DNA of 64,000 nucleotides from Streptomyces sp. NBC_01478 (GTDB lineage: Bacteria; Actinomycetota; Actinomycetes; Streptomycetales; Streptomycetaceae), in the NCBI RefSeq assembly GCF_036227225.1, contig NZ_CP109444.1, forward strand, positions 4,259,501 through 4,323,500. Reading direction: 5' to 3'. Numbering within the stretch: the stretch's first letter is position 1; every line of letters begins with the position of its first letter. This document shows positions 1 through 7,933 of this stretch, piece by piece. Below the pieces are notes generated by a model that saw only the letters and a program-made list of their open reading frames with translations, was not told where the DNA came from and searched no databases. The position numbers and the translations under genes were made by a program.

Positions 1-1280
1 GGGACATGACGTCCTGGGCGCGGTCGTGGCTGCAGACAGCCGGGGTCAACTCCCTCACTCCGCAAGTGGTGTTGGACGTGGAGGGCGGCCGTATCGCCGA
101 GCTGACGGTCCTTCAGGACGCGGCCGAGTCGCATCCCGAACTCCGCCCGCACCGGGTGGTCGTGGGCCTCTACCGGACGGAGGACAAGCGTCTCGTCCGG
201 TACGAGCGGGCCGAGGTGGACGTCGACGGCCCGCGCACGGTCGTGGTCGAACTGGCCGGTGCGGACGCGCCGGAGCTGGTGCTCGTCAACGACGAGGACC
301 TCACGTACGCCAAGACACGTTTCGACGCGGTGTCGTTGGCGACCCTGCGGGAGCGGCTCGGCGCGCTCACCGACCCGATGGCGCGGGCGCTGTGCTGGTC
401 GGCGCTGTGGAACATGACGCGGGACGCGTTGCTGCTCGCGCCCGACTTCATCGACCTGGTGGCGCAGTACGGGCGCCGGGAGACCGACATCGGTGTCCTC
501 CAGGTGCTGCACGCGTGGGCGAACTCGGCGCTGGTCAACTACTCGCCGCCGTGGTGGCGCGAGACCGGCGCGAAGATCCTGGCGCACATCGCGGAGCGGG
601 ATCTGCGGGACGCCGAGCCGGGCAGCGAGCACCAGTTGGCGTGGGCGCGGTTCTTCGCGTCGGTGGCGTCGGCGCCGGACGAACTGGCGCTGCTGCGGGG
701 CCTGTTGGACGGCACGGAGAAGGTGGACGGGCTGGTGGTCGACCAGGAGCTGCGCTGGGCGTTCCTGGAGCCGCTGACCGCGCACGGCGTCGCCGACGAG
801 GCCGTGGTGGCCGCCGAACTGGCCCGCGACGACACCGCGTCCGGCAAGCGCCACCAGGTCCGCTGTCTCGCCGCGCGTCCCTCGGCGGCCGTCAAGGCGC
901 AGGCGTGGGCGCAGGTCGTGGAGTCGGAGGCGCTGTCCAACGCGCTGGTCGAGGCGACGATCGCGGGCTTCGTGCAGCCGTCGCAGCGGGAGCTGCTCGC
1001 GCCGTACACGGAGAAGTACTTCGCGGCGATCGAGCGGGTGTGGGAGGAGCGGTCGATCCAGATCGGCATGGATGTGGTGCGGGGTCTGTTCCCGGCGTTC
1101 CCGACCGCCGAGGACGGGCAGGCGACGCTGGCGGCGACGGACGCGTGGCTGACGTCCCACAAGGGGGCGGCGCCGGCGCTGCGGCGGCTGGTGCTGGAGT
1201 CGCGGGACGATCTGGCGCGGGCGCTGCGGGCGCAGGCGGCGGACAACGAGGGGCGCGGTTCCGACAGTTCCGAGGGCTGA
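1..1280 (+). CDS. Aminopeptidase N (M1) paralogue, C-terminal part, 5' truncated by window
   Basis: The reading frame is open from the first bases, so the gene starts upstream of the window. The visible 424+ residues align along their whole length with the C-terminal half of the complete aminopeptidase N at 19323-21896. Shared segments include WLQTAG near the start, LRPHR, QLAWAR, ELRWAF and ELLAPYTEKYFAA. This is the helical ERAP1-like C-terminal domain, which caps the active site of M1 metallopeptidases. The HEXXH zinc site must lie outside the window. The protein is probably a cytoplasmic enzyme releasing N-terminal residues from peptides. The ATG at 6 is internal and is not the start. A terminator hairpin follows at 1340-1372. 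Confidence 0.9.
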   Translation, partial: DMTSWARSWLQTAGVNSLTPQVVLDVEGGRIAELTVLQDAAESHPELRPHRVVVGLYRTEDKRLVRYERAEVDVDGPRTVVVELAGADAPELVLVNDEDLTYAKTRFDAVSLATLRERLGALTDPMARALCWSALWNMTRDALLLAPDFIDLVAQYGRRETDIGVLQVLHAWANSALVNYSPPWWRETGAKILAHIAERDLRDAEPGSEHQLAWARFFASVASAPDELALLRGLLDGTEKVDGLVVDQELRWAFLEPLTAHGVADEAVVAAELARDDTASGKRHQVRCLAARPSAAVKAQAWAQVVESEALSNALVEATIAGFVQPSQRELLAPYTEKYFAAIERVWEERSIQIGMDVVRGLFPAFPTAEDGQATLAATDAWLTSHKGAAPALRRLVLESRDDLARALRAQAADNEGRGSDSSEG

Positions 1281-1339
1281 TCGTTGGCCTGTGATTGATC
1301 CCTCCGTGACCGTTACTGAATACAGGTAATCGCAGCCGT

Positions 1340-1372
1340 AACCCCTGGTCCACCCCATCCGGACCAGGGGTT
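1340..1372 (+). terminator. Rho-independent-type terminator after aminopeptidase paralogue
   Basis: A perfect 12-bp inverted repeat (AACCCCTGGTCC, 9-nt loop, GGACCAGGGGTT) is followed by a short T run. It lies 60 nt after the aminopeptidase stop. Confidence 0.8.
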
Positions 1373-1486
1373 TTCGGCGCCTACTCGGCATCCGAACGCC
1401 TGTCCTTTAGTACCGCGTTGTCCGGATTTGTCGACGGGCGTGTAACAGCGGTTAGGGACCGGATCCGGCGCGGGAAACCCCGTTGC

Positions 1487-2524
1487 ATGAACCACAACAC
1501 CCCGCTCTCCCCCCGCCCCCTCAGCCACCTCTCCGAGGTGCACCGCCGGGTTCTGACGACGGCTCAGCTCCGGACGCACGGTGTCCCGGCGGCCGAGGTG
1601 AACGAGCAGTGCCGCCCCGGCGGCCCCTGGCAGCAGATCCTCCCCGGTGTCGTGCTGCTGCACTCCGGCCCGCCGACCGGCGAGGAGCGGCTGCACGCGG
1701 TGCTGATGTACGCGGCGCGGGAGCGGACGGCGGGGGTCCCGGTCCAGCCCGGCGCGGAGGGGCCGCACCGGCCGACGTACACGGAGACGATGGTCACGGG
1801 CCTGGCCGCCCTGACCCTGCACGGCTTCACCGCGGCCGGGCCGCTCCCCTCCCTCGACCACATCGACGTCCTGGTCCCCCGGATGCGCCGGCTCCGCTCC
1901 ACGGGCTGCGCCCGCGTCGTCCGTACGTCGGCGCTGCCCACCCCGCAGCAGGTGAAGGGCGTACCGGTGGCCCCGGTGCCGCGGGCCCTCGCGGACGCGG
2001 TGGCCGGGCTGTCGGACGCGAACGAGGTACGCCGACTGCTCACCGAGGCGGTGCGCGGCGGCCACTGCGAACCGGCCGCGGTGGTACGGGAGTTGAACAA
2101 CGCGAAGCTGCTGGGCCGCCCGCACGTGGTGGACGCGGTGGACTCCCTCCTGGCGGAGGGCAGGTCGATCGCCGAGGACCGCCTCTACCGGATGGTGAGC
2201 GAGCACGGCCTCCCGGCCCCGGTCTGGAACGTGGATCTGCGTCTGCCCGGCGGCCCGCACCTCGGCGGCCTGGACGCGTACTGGCCCGAGCAGGCGGTCG
2301 CGGTGGAGCTGGACACCCGCGCCCCGCGCCAGGACGAGGACGCGTTGTGGTCGGAGTACGCCCGCAAGCGTGAGCACCTGGAGCGGCTGGGCATCACGGT
2401 CGTCCACATCACCCCCAAGAAGCTCCGGGACGCGATGGAGCAGCAGGCGGCGGTGGTCCGTACGGCACTGATGGCGGCGGCGGACCGCGATCCGGCCGCG
2501 TATGTCGTGGTGCTGCCCCGGTAG
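1487..2524 (+). CDS. AbiEi-like / DUF559-type protein of unknown function
   Basis: 345 residues. The N-terminal part (about 15-60, with LTTAQLRTHGV and a GPWQQILPGVV strand) resembles the winged-helix AbiEi-type antitoxin fold. The C-terminal part (about 240-345) resembles the endonuclease-like DUF559/Vsr fold, with a conserved Asp (GGLDAYW), an acidic VELD strand, a basic YARKREHLERLG helix and a final VVHITP strand. Such proteins are abundant in actinobacteria and are usually annotated as hypothetical. No toxin partner is adjacent, so a toxin-antitoxin role is not supported. ATG 1487 is preferred over an in-frame TTG at 1418 because homology begins shortly after it. No strong ribosome site is visible. 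Confidence 0.7.
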   Translation: MNHNTPLSPRPLSHLSEVHRRVLTTAQLRTHGVPAAEVNEQCRPGGPWQQILPGVVLLHSGPPTGEERLHAVLMYAARERTAGVPVQPGAEGPHRPTYTETMVTGLAALTLHGFTAAGPLPSLDHIDVLVPRMRRLRSTGCARVVRTSALPTPQQVKGVPVAPVPRALADAVAGLSDANEVRRLLTEAVRGGHCEPAAVVRELNNAKLLGRPHVVDAVDSLLAEGRSIAEDRLYRMVSEHGLPAPVWNVDLRLPGGPHLGGLDAYWPEQAVAVELDTRAPRQDEDALWSEYARKREHLERLGITVVHITPKKLRDAMEQQAAVVRTALMAAADRDPAAYVVVLPR

Positions 2525-2553
2525 TGACGGACCGGGGCGGGATCAGGAGGGGA

Positions 2554-2588
2554 GAGGAGGGGCCACCGGGGGTCGGTGGTCCCTCCTC
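2554..2588. terminator. Bidirectional terminator hairpin
   Basis: A 15-bp inverted repeat with one mismatch (GAGGAGGGGCCACCG / CGGTGGTCCCTCCTC, 5-nt loop) lies between the convergent ends of the AbiEi-like gene and the glycosyltransferase. Confidence 0.75.
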
Positions 2589-2599
2589 GTATGCGCGGT

Positions 2600-3871
2600 C
2601 TAGAGAGGTTCGGGCAGGGGCGGCGGGGCTGCGGTGGTGCTCGTGTGCCCCGCGTGGAGGCCGTCGATGAGGGCGGCGTACGAGGCGATCATGCGCGTAC
2701 GGCTGAAGCGTTCGCGGCTGCGGGCGTGGGCCTTGGCGAACTCCGCGCGGCCGATGACCGCCTCGGTCCAGGCCGACGCGATGGCGTCCGGGTCGGGGGG
2801 TGTGACGATGCCGTGCCCCTCGACGATGGACGCGCTGTCGCCGACGTCGGTGGAGACGGGTACGGCCCCGCACATCATGCCCTCGATGAGGCAGAGGGGC
2901 GCGGCCTCGCCGAAGGACGAGGTGAGCGCGACGACGTCGGACCCGGCGTAGACGGTCTCCATGTCCCGCCGCACGCCGAGGCGATGAAGCCGGTCGCCGA
3001 GTTGTTCTCTGTCCCCTCCGAAGGCGGTGTCGATGTCGGCGGAGAGGGCGGGCTGGTCGTCGGTCATGCCCGTGCCGCACATGAGGACGTGGCCGGCGGG
3101 TTCGCGGCGTAGCCACTCGTGGGCGGCGCGGAGGAAGAGCGGGATGTTCTTCATCGTGGCGTAGCGGGCGGCGAAGACGACGACGGGGGCGGTGTCCGGA
3201 ATTCCGAGGGACGCGCGGAGCGCGAGGCGCCGGGCAGGATCGGGCCGGAAGCGGAACAGATCCACGCCGTTGGGGATGACGTGGAGGACCTCGGGCGGGA
3301 TGCCGGCGGCCTGGTAGGCGTCGCGGGTGGACTCCGCGCAGCAGACGGCGGCGACGACCTTGCCGTCGGCGATGGCGGTTTTCAGTTCGTCGAGGGCGGC
3401 GCCCTGGTGTTCGGGGTCCGAACGGTGCAGGCACACGACGACGGGGCGGCGGGGCAGGCCCGCCTGGTTGAGCAGCGAGAGCGGCTGTTCCTTGAGCGAC
3501 AGGACGACGTCCGCGTCGGCCAGGGCGCGGGCCGCGTCGGCCAGCTCGGGGCCGGTGAAGCCGTCGCTGACGGTGCCGTCCGGGTCCCGGTCGCCGCGGA
3601 AGCTGCGGCCGAGGGTGGAGACGCCGACGCCGGCGGCGGTCAGTTGTTGGTAGCAGGCGTCGTTCTCCATGGCCTGCCGGGTTGCTTCTCGGTGGACCTC
3701 ACCGTGGATGCTGAGCACCGAATGGTGCTGGCCGCCCTCCACCAGTCCCAGAACGACGTCGCTGTGGACGATCCGGGCTCCTCCGGAGAAGAAGCCTTCG
3801 TAGACCGACAGCACGTGCAGCTCGTGTCTAGCGCGCACACGACCACCCGCCTTGCGTATGAATCGAGCCAT
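2600..3871 (-). CDS. Glycosyltransferase family 4 (GT-B)
   Basis: 423 residues with the two Rossmann-like halves of a GT-B enzyme. The N-terminal half has a glycine-containing loop (VYEGFFSGGARI). The C-terminal half has the donor-binding region: HVIPNGVD, VVFAARYATMKN, then the E-x7-E-like segment SSFGEAAPLCLIEGMMCG and VPVSTDVGD. This matches retaining GT4 enzymes that transfer a sugar from a nucleotide donor, usually for an envelope or capsule glycan or a glycolipid. The acceptor cannot be inferred, since no other glycan gene is next to it. There is no signal peptide or membrane helix, so it should act on the cytoplasmic side. It appears monocistronic. Confidence 0.85.
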   Translation of the reverse strand: MARFIRKAGGRVRARHELHVLSVYEGFFSGGARIVHSDVVLGLVEGGQHHSVLSIHGEVHREATRQAMENDACYQQLTAAGVGVSTLGRSFRGDRDPDGTVSDGFTGPELADAARALADADVVLSLKEQPLSLLNQAGLPRRPVVVCLHRSDPEHQGAALDELKTAIADGKVVAAVCCAESTRDAYQAAGIPPEVLHVIPNGVDLFRFRPDPARRLALRASLGIPDTAPVVVFAARYATMKNIPLFLRAAHEWLRREPAGHVLMCGTGMTDDQPALSADIDTAFGGDREQLGDRLHRLGVRRDMETVYAGSDVVALTSSFGEAAPLCLIEGMMCGAVPVSTDVGDSASIVEGHGIVTPPDPDAIASAWTEAVIGRAEFAKAHARSRERFSRTRMIASYAALIDGLHAGHTSTTAAPPPLPEPL

Positions 3872-3968
3872 CCCCGTGAACAGCGGGTTAGCCGTTATGA
3901 GGCGGCACGGACATTTCGCATGAATGAACTGGGCGTCTCGTGTCTGGGTCCGGTTGGTTATCCCGGGG

Positions 3969-4364
3969 TCAATTGGTCGCGAGCCGGGCGCGGACCGTCT
4001 TGCCGATGTCGCCCCGCAGAAACCAGTCGACCGATTCGGAGACCCCGGAGACGACCAGAAGTCCGCGCCCGCTCTCCCCAGTGGGGGCCTGGTTGACCAC
4101 GGGGAACTCCAGCACCGGGTCCGATACGTCGATCGTCAGCGCGGAGTTCCCTTCTTCGTCTACGGCGACTCGTAGCCAGACCTCGTGGCCGGGGACCTTG
4201 CCGTGCCGGACCGCGTTCGCGACGAGCTCGGAGGTGACGAGGACGGCGTCGTCGATGTCGCCGGGCCAGTTCCAGAGGGTGAGACGACGGCGGGTGTGGA
4301 GCCGGGCGAGGCGGACGCTCCGCGGGGTCATGGGGTAGCTCATGGACCAGTCGGGGGTGGGCAT
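3969..4364 (-). CDS. Anti-sigma-factor-like ATP-binding protein (HATPase, AbaA/RsbW type)
   Basis: 131 residues with the GHKL ATPase fold. The N-box helix is VTSELVANAVRHG and the later lid is TGESGRGLLVVSGVSESVDWF. There is no histidine phosphotransfer domain, so this is the stand-alone RsbW/SpoIIAB-like type that is very abundant in Streptomyces. The ATG at 4364 is chosen because AAAGGA stands 6 nt before it. A longer frame begins at 4424 but has no ribosome site. The gene is divergent from the XRE regulator and DUF397 gene, which is the arrangement of WhiJ/AbaA-type loci that influence development and antibiotic production. Confidence 0.85.
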   Translation of the reverse strand: MPTPDWSMSYPMTPRSVRLARLHTRRRLTLWNWPGDIDDAVLVTSELVANAVRHGKVPGHEVWLRVAVDEEGNSALTIDVSDPVLEFPVVNQAPTGESGRGLLVVSGVSESVDWFLRGDIGKTVRARLATN

Positions 4365-4435
4365 GGGGGTCCTTTCGGTGGGGGGTGCCCAACCACGGTG
4401 ACGGGGTGGCTCATCGAGCTGCAATCGAAAACGCT

Positions 4436-4447
4436 CTGAATATTCAG
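4436..4447. promoter_or_regulatory. Palindromic operator candidate in the WhiJ-type divergent region
   Basis: The perfect 12-bp palindrome CTGAATATTCAG is AT-rich against very GC-rich surroundings. A further CTGAA half-site follows a few bases downstream. It sits between the divergent ATPase and XRE genes, where an autoregulatory site for the XRE protein would be expected. The assignment to that protein is inference. Confidence 0.5.
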
Positions 4448-4565
4448 TGGTGCTGAAAGTGGACTATGCCCACATCTGCACAAGCACCTGCGTGGACGCA
4501 GCAGGCGATGCCACACTCGGCGCAGAACGACTGGTGACAGGCACTACGGCAAGAAGGCGACGCAC

Positions 4566-5447
4566 ATGGCGGCAAAGCGCGGGCGCACGGCACAGCGGCT
4601 CGAACTGGGGCTTCAGCTACGGCAGTTACGCGAGAACTGCGACGCGGGCGACCACGGGACGGGACTCACCCGCAAACAGGCGGTCCAAGGGCTGCGCATC
4701 TCGGAAGCATCCCTACAACGCATCGAGACCGGCTCCCTCAACTTCCGGAACGTCGGCGACCTACGCAAACTGCTCACCAAGTACGGCGTGACCGACGAGG
4801 AGGTCGTCGAGTCGCTGATCAGCCTCAACCGGGATTCCAATCAACAGGATTGGCTGACCCAGTACCGAGGGCTCCTGCCGGCGGGCCTTCCCGGGTTCGT
4901 CGGACTGGAGCCTGAAGCCCGCTCCATGAAGGCCTACCACCCGACCGTCGTCTACGGCCTGCTCCAGACCGAGGCCTACGCACGGGCAACGCACGAGCTG
5001 CACAAGCCGATTGAGGAGTACACCTCGGAGTTCATCCGCAACAGCGTGGAACTCCGGATGCGGCGGCAGGAGGTACTCACCCGCGAACACCCCGTCAAAC
5101 TGCACGTCATCCTGGGCGAAGCGGCACTGCGGTATCCGGTCGGAGGTGCCGAGGTGATGCGCGAACAGTACGGCCGGATCGAGGAGTTGTCGGGCTGGGA
5201 CCACATCACCATCCAGGTCCTGCCGTTCCGCCGGAGCTACCGTTCGACCAATGACTTCGCGATCCTCGACTTCGGCAGCGGACTGCCACCGCGCGTCCAG
5301 ACCGACAGCGCCTGGGGATCCGTATCCACCTCGGACAAGCCACGCGAAGTCGACCGCTTCACACGCCGGTTCGACGCCATGACAGCATCAGCACTGCCAC
5401 CCGAGGACACCCCCGAGTTCCTCCGCCGACTGGAACGAGAGCTGTAG
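4566..5447 (+). CDS. XRE-family regulator with DUF5753 domain (WhiJ type)
   Basis: 293 residues. The N-terminal helix-turn-helix (about 12-75) contains LTRKQAVQGLRISEASLQRIETG. It is followed by a DUF5753-type C-terminal domain (about 100-280) with the signature YHPTVVYGLLQTEAYARA, RRQEVLTRE, LHVILGEAALRYPVGG and ITIQVLPF. WhiJ-like proteins of this layout repress developmental genes together with a small DUF397 partner and an AbaA-like ATPase. Both are present here: DUF397 4 nt downstream and the ATPase divergent. A full-size copy with an intact HTH suggests a working regulator. Confidence 0.9.
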   Translation: MAAKRGRTAQRLELGLQLRQLRENCDAGDHGTGLTRKQAVQGLRISEASLQRIETGSLNFRNVGDLRKLLTKYGVTDEEVVESLISLNRDSNQQDWLTQYRGLLPAGLPGFVGLEPEARSMKAYHPTVVYGLLQTEAYARATHELHKPIEEYTSEFIRNSVELRMRRQEVLTREHPVKLHVILGEAALRYPVGGAEVMREQYGRIEELSGWDHITIQVLPFRRSYRSTNDFAILDFGSGLPPRVQTDSAWGSVSTSDKPREVDRFTRRFDAMTASALPPEDTPEFLRRLEREL

Positions 5448-5451
5448 AACC

Positions 5452-5658
5452 ATGAACCCCGAGATCGCTCCTGAGTCCGCCTGGTTCAAGTCCTCCTACA
5501 GCGACCCGGGCCAGAACTGCATCGAGGCCGCCCACCTCACCCCCACCGCCATAGCGGTCCGCGACTCCAAGAACCCCACCGGCCCCACGCTGCTCCTCCC
5601 CGCGACAGCGTGGGTGCCGTTCCTGTCCCACCTCATCAGCACTTCAGGTTCTGGCTGA
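5452..5658 (+). CDS. DUF397 small protein, partner of the XRE regulator
   Basis: 68 residues with the DUF397 signature: WFKSSYSDPGQNCIEAA at the N terminus, then AVRDSKNPTGPTLLLPATAW. It starts 4 nt after the XRE stop, so the two are co-translated. In WhiJ-type loci the DUF397 protein works with the HTH protein, probably by direct binding. Its 3' end overlaps the convergent small secreted protein gene by 23 bp. Confidence 0.9.
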   Translation: MNPEIAPESAWFKSSYSDPGQNCIEAAHLTPTAIAVRDSKNPTGPTLLLPATAWVPFLSHLISTSGSG

Positions 5659-6019
5659 CGTATATCTGGGTGACCGTGCCGCCTCCTCCCGAGATCACTG
5701 AATTTGGCGGCACACACCTGATGGACGCCTGCTTGTCGTAGACGCCCCACGTCCCGTAGACATACGTGGCGCCAGTTCCCAGCGTATTCACAACCGAGAA
5801 GTTCGACACAGGAGTTGGCAGCTTTTGCCAGCCGGCTTTCGCGTAGAACTGGTAGTACAGGTAGTTCGCGTTCGGTGTGGGTGTCCGGTAGACGCAAGCG
5901 AGCGGGTACCTGCACCCGTACATCGGGGATGCCTGCGCCGCAGGCGCGCTGACCATGGAGATTGCGAGCCCCATGGCGGATGCGCCGGCCACGCACGCGA
6001 TTTTCTGGAGAGCCCTCAT
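5636..6019 (-). CDS. Small secreted protein of unknown function
   Basis: 127 residues starting at ATG 6019, with GGAGAGGG 2 nt before it. A longer frame starts at 6046 but lacks a ribosome site. A Sec signal peptide is clear (KIACVAGASAMGLAISMVSAPAAQA), cleaving near residue 33. The mature part is about 95 residues, rich in Tyr and Thr, with four Cys (MYGCRYPLACVYR, SIRCVPPN and a C-terminal KC). These probably form two disulfides. I do not recognise the family. The upstream region has lower GC than its neighbours. Confidence 0.75.
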   Translation of the reverse strand: MRALQKIACVAGASAMGLAISMVSAPAAQASPMYGCRYPLACVYRTPTPNANYLYYQFYAKAGWQKLPTPVSNFSVVNTLGTGATYVYGTWGVYDKQASIRCVPPNSVISGGGGTVTQIYVSQNLKC

Positions 6020-6075
6020 TTCCCTCTCCGCCTTCCGGTCGTACACGATGGTTCGCGGGGGTCTTCGAGGATGGT

Positions 6076-6096
6076 GACCGATTCAATCGATCGGTC
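6076..6096. promoter_or_regulatory. Inverted repeat upstream of the small secreted protein
   Basis: GACCGAT and ATCGGTC are 7-bp arms separated by 7 nt, about 60 bp upstream of the secreted protein start. The spacing suits a dimeric regulator. No cognate regulator is identified. Confidence 0.35.
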
Positions 6097-6112
6097 AACC
6101 TTCAATGGGATC

Positions 6113-6147
6113 AAGGGTTCTCGCGCAACGTTCTTCTCGGAACCCTT
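6113..6147. terminator. Hairpin in the 6020-6268 intergenic region
   Basis: AAGGGTTC and GAACCCTT arms (8 bp, 19-nt loop) are followed by TTTAATT. It could be a weak terminator or an operator. The remainder of the region holds no gene I can support. Confidence 0.35.
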
Positions 6148-6268
6148 TTAATTCTGCTCCGTATCAAGCCTAGGCCGAATCAAACGAGGCGGCAATTCGG
6201 CGAGTTGGGCACGCCCGGTTCAACTGAACCCATCCGCCTGGGCCCCTCCCCGACGTACCGTCACCCCC

Positions 6269-6760
6269 ATGGTGTCCCTGTTCGCGTTCTTCGGTCCGCC
6301 CCTGATCACGGTCTTTCTCTTCGCCGTCGGGGCAGTTCCGTACGGGTTGTGGGTGACCAGGAGGAAGCCCTCGCGGCCGGCCCGTTGGGCGGTGCTCGGG
6401 GGCGCGGCCGCGATCGCCGCCTACGGGGCCGGGACCGTGTACGGGCTCGCCTACACGAACCCGCTGGACCTGTGTGCGGGCAAGACGCCGGACGGCGTGC
6501 GCCGGCAATCCCCGGGGGACTCCAGGCTGACGTCGGTGCACGTGGGCAGCTTCCCGCTGTCCGTCAAGTGCCGTTGGAGCAGCGGGTACAGCACCGAGAT
6601 GGTGTGGCCCTGGGCCTCGCCCCTGCTGTACGCGGGGCTGGCCTGTTCCCTCGTGTGCTGTGCGCTGCTCCTCCGCGACCGCTACCCGCGTACAGCCGTC
6701 ACGTCCCGCAGAACTCCCCCACCACCACCGCCCCCGCGTCCCCCGACCAGTCCCCGTTGA
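6269..6760 (+). CDS. Putative membrane protein
   Basis: 163 residues. Three hydrophobic segments are visible: about 5-28 (FFGPPLITVFLFAVGAV), 38-62 (AVLGGAAAIAAYGAGTVYGL) and 115-135 (PLLYAGLACSLVCCALLL). A loop of about 50 residues with two Cys lies between the second and third. The tail is Pro-rich. The family is not recognised. Its last 62 bp overlap the convergent serine hydrolase gene, so the exact 3' end is less certain than the core. Confidence 0.6.
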   Translation: MVSLFAFFGPPLITVFLFAVGAVPYGLWVTRRKPSRPARWAVLGGAAAIAAYGAGTVYGLAYTNPLDLCAGKTPDGVRRQSPGDSRLTSVHVGSFPLSVKCRWSSGYSTEMVWPWASPLLYAGLACSLVCCALLLRDRYPRTAVTSRRTPPPPPPPRPPTSPR

Positions 6761-7835
6761 AGTTGAACGCCAGCGAATGGCGGCCGTCCGCCGTCGTCAC
6801 GACCGCCGACGACGAGCCGTGGATACCGCCGTCGTGGCCCCAGACGTGGACACCGCAGGGCAGCTTGATGTCGGAGATACCGAGGCCGTAGCGCGTGGTC
6901 GGGCTGTCGCCCGCCGGTACCGTCGTCTTCATCTCCCTCAGTTGCTTCGGCGGGAGGAGCTTTCCGCCCAGCAGCGCGCTGTAGAAGCGGTCCAGGTCGG
7001 TGGAGTCGGAGATCATCTCGCCGGCCGAGGAGGCCAGGGACGGGTTCAGTTTTGTGACGTCGTACGTCGGGCCCGTCGTCTCCTCCGCCAGCTTGCTGTA
7101 GGCGTGGCTGCTCGGGCTCGGGACTGTCGCCTTCGTGCCGGGGAGTGAAGTCGCCTTCAGGTGCAGGGGGTTGATGATGCGGTTGCGGATCTCCGTCGCG
7201 TACGAGTGGCCGGTGACCTTCTGGATGACCATCCCGGCCAGGACGTAGTTCGTGTTGGAGTAGTGCCAGGACGTGCCCGGTGTGAAGTCCGGCTTGTGGG
7301 ACATGGCGATCGCCACCAGGTCGGCCGGGGTCTTCGTGTCGTAACGGTGCTGGAAGAAGCCGTCCTTGAGGAAGTACGTGCGGCCGAAGTCGTCGTCCTG
7401 GGTGTAGTTGTAGATGCCGCTGGTGTGGTTCATGAGCTGGCGGACGGTGACTTCGGTGCCGTCGTGGCCGTTGCCCTCGACCACTCCCGGCAGCCATGTC
7501 GCCACCGTGTCGTCGAGCGACAGGCGTCCCTCCGCCTCCAGTTGGAGGAGCACCGTCGACACGAACGTCTTGGTGATGCTGCCCACCCGGTAGCGGTCGT
7601 CGGCCGAACGCGGTGTGCCCGTGAGGAGGTTGCCCACACCGGCCGTCGTCGACCAGGTGGTGCGGCCGTCCCGCACGGTGGCCGTGACGCCGGGTACTCC
7701 GTCCGCCACGGCTGCCTCGACCGCCTGCCGGGTCGCCGTGTGGTCCCCTCCGGCGGGCGCCGCCGTCGCGGGACTCGCCAGCGCCACCGACAGGGCCACC
7801 GCCGTCGCACCCATCACTGCCGCACGAACTGCCAT
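6699..7835 (-). CDS. Secreted serine hydrolase, beta-lactamase/D-Ala-D-Ala carboxypeptidase fold
   Basis: 378 residues. The start is ATG 7835, with GGGGGAAG 4 nt before it. The frame is open far upstream, but the signal peptide (AVMGATAVALSVALASPATAAPA) fixes this start. Penicillin-binding motifs are present in order: SxxK as SITK in VGSITKTFVS (about 71-75), YxN as YSN in WHYSNTNYVLAG (about 160) and an HxG-type HDG in WGHDGGIHG (about 330). This fits class C/S12 enzymes: D-alanyl-D-alanine carboxypeptidases or esterases acting outside the membrane on cell wall or small substrates. No transpeptidase domain or anchor is present, so it should be a soluble exported enzyme. Confidence 0.88.
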   Translation of the reverse strand: MAVRAAVMGATAVALSVALASPATAAPAGGDHTATRQAVEAAVADGVPGVTATVRDGRTTWSTTAGVGNLLTGTPRSADDRYRVGSITKTFVSTVLLQLEAEGRLSLDDTVATWLPGVVEGNGHDGTEVTVRQLMNHTSGIYNYTQDDDFGRTYFLKDGFFQHRYDTKTPADLVAIAMSHKPDFTPGTSWHYSNTNYVLAGMVIQKVTGHSYATEIRNRIINPLHLKATSLPGTKATVPSPSSHAYSKLAEETTGPTYDVTKLNPSLASSAGEMISDSTDLDRFYSALLGGKLLPPKQLREMKTTVPAGDSPTTRYGLGISDIKLPCGVHVWGHDGGIHGSSSAVVTTADGRHSLAFNFNGDWSGDAGAVVVGEFCGT

Positions 7836-7933
7836 GTCTTCCCCCTCTGTTGAGCCCGGTTCAGCTCGGTCGAGGGGATGGACACGGCCGTCCGACACGA
7901 AGGTTGCTCCGGTGCACGGCAGTTGAGTGAGTT

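Noticed and set aside
1487..2524. AbiE-type toxin-antitoxin system
   Set aside because: Only the AbiEi-like regulator/nuclease-like protein is present, with no AbiEii nucleotidyltransferase gene beside it.
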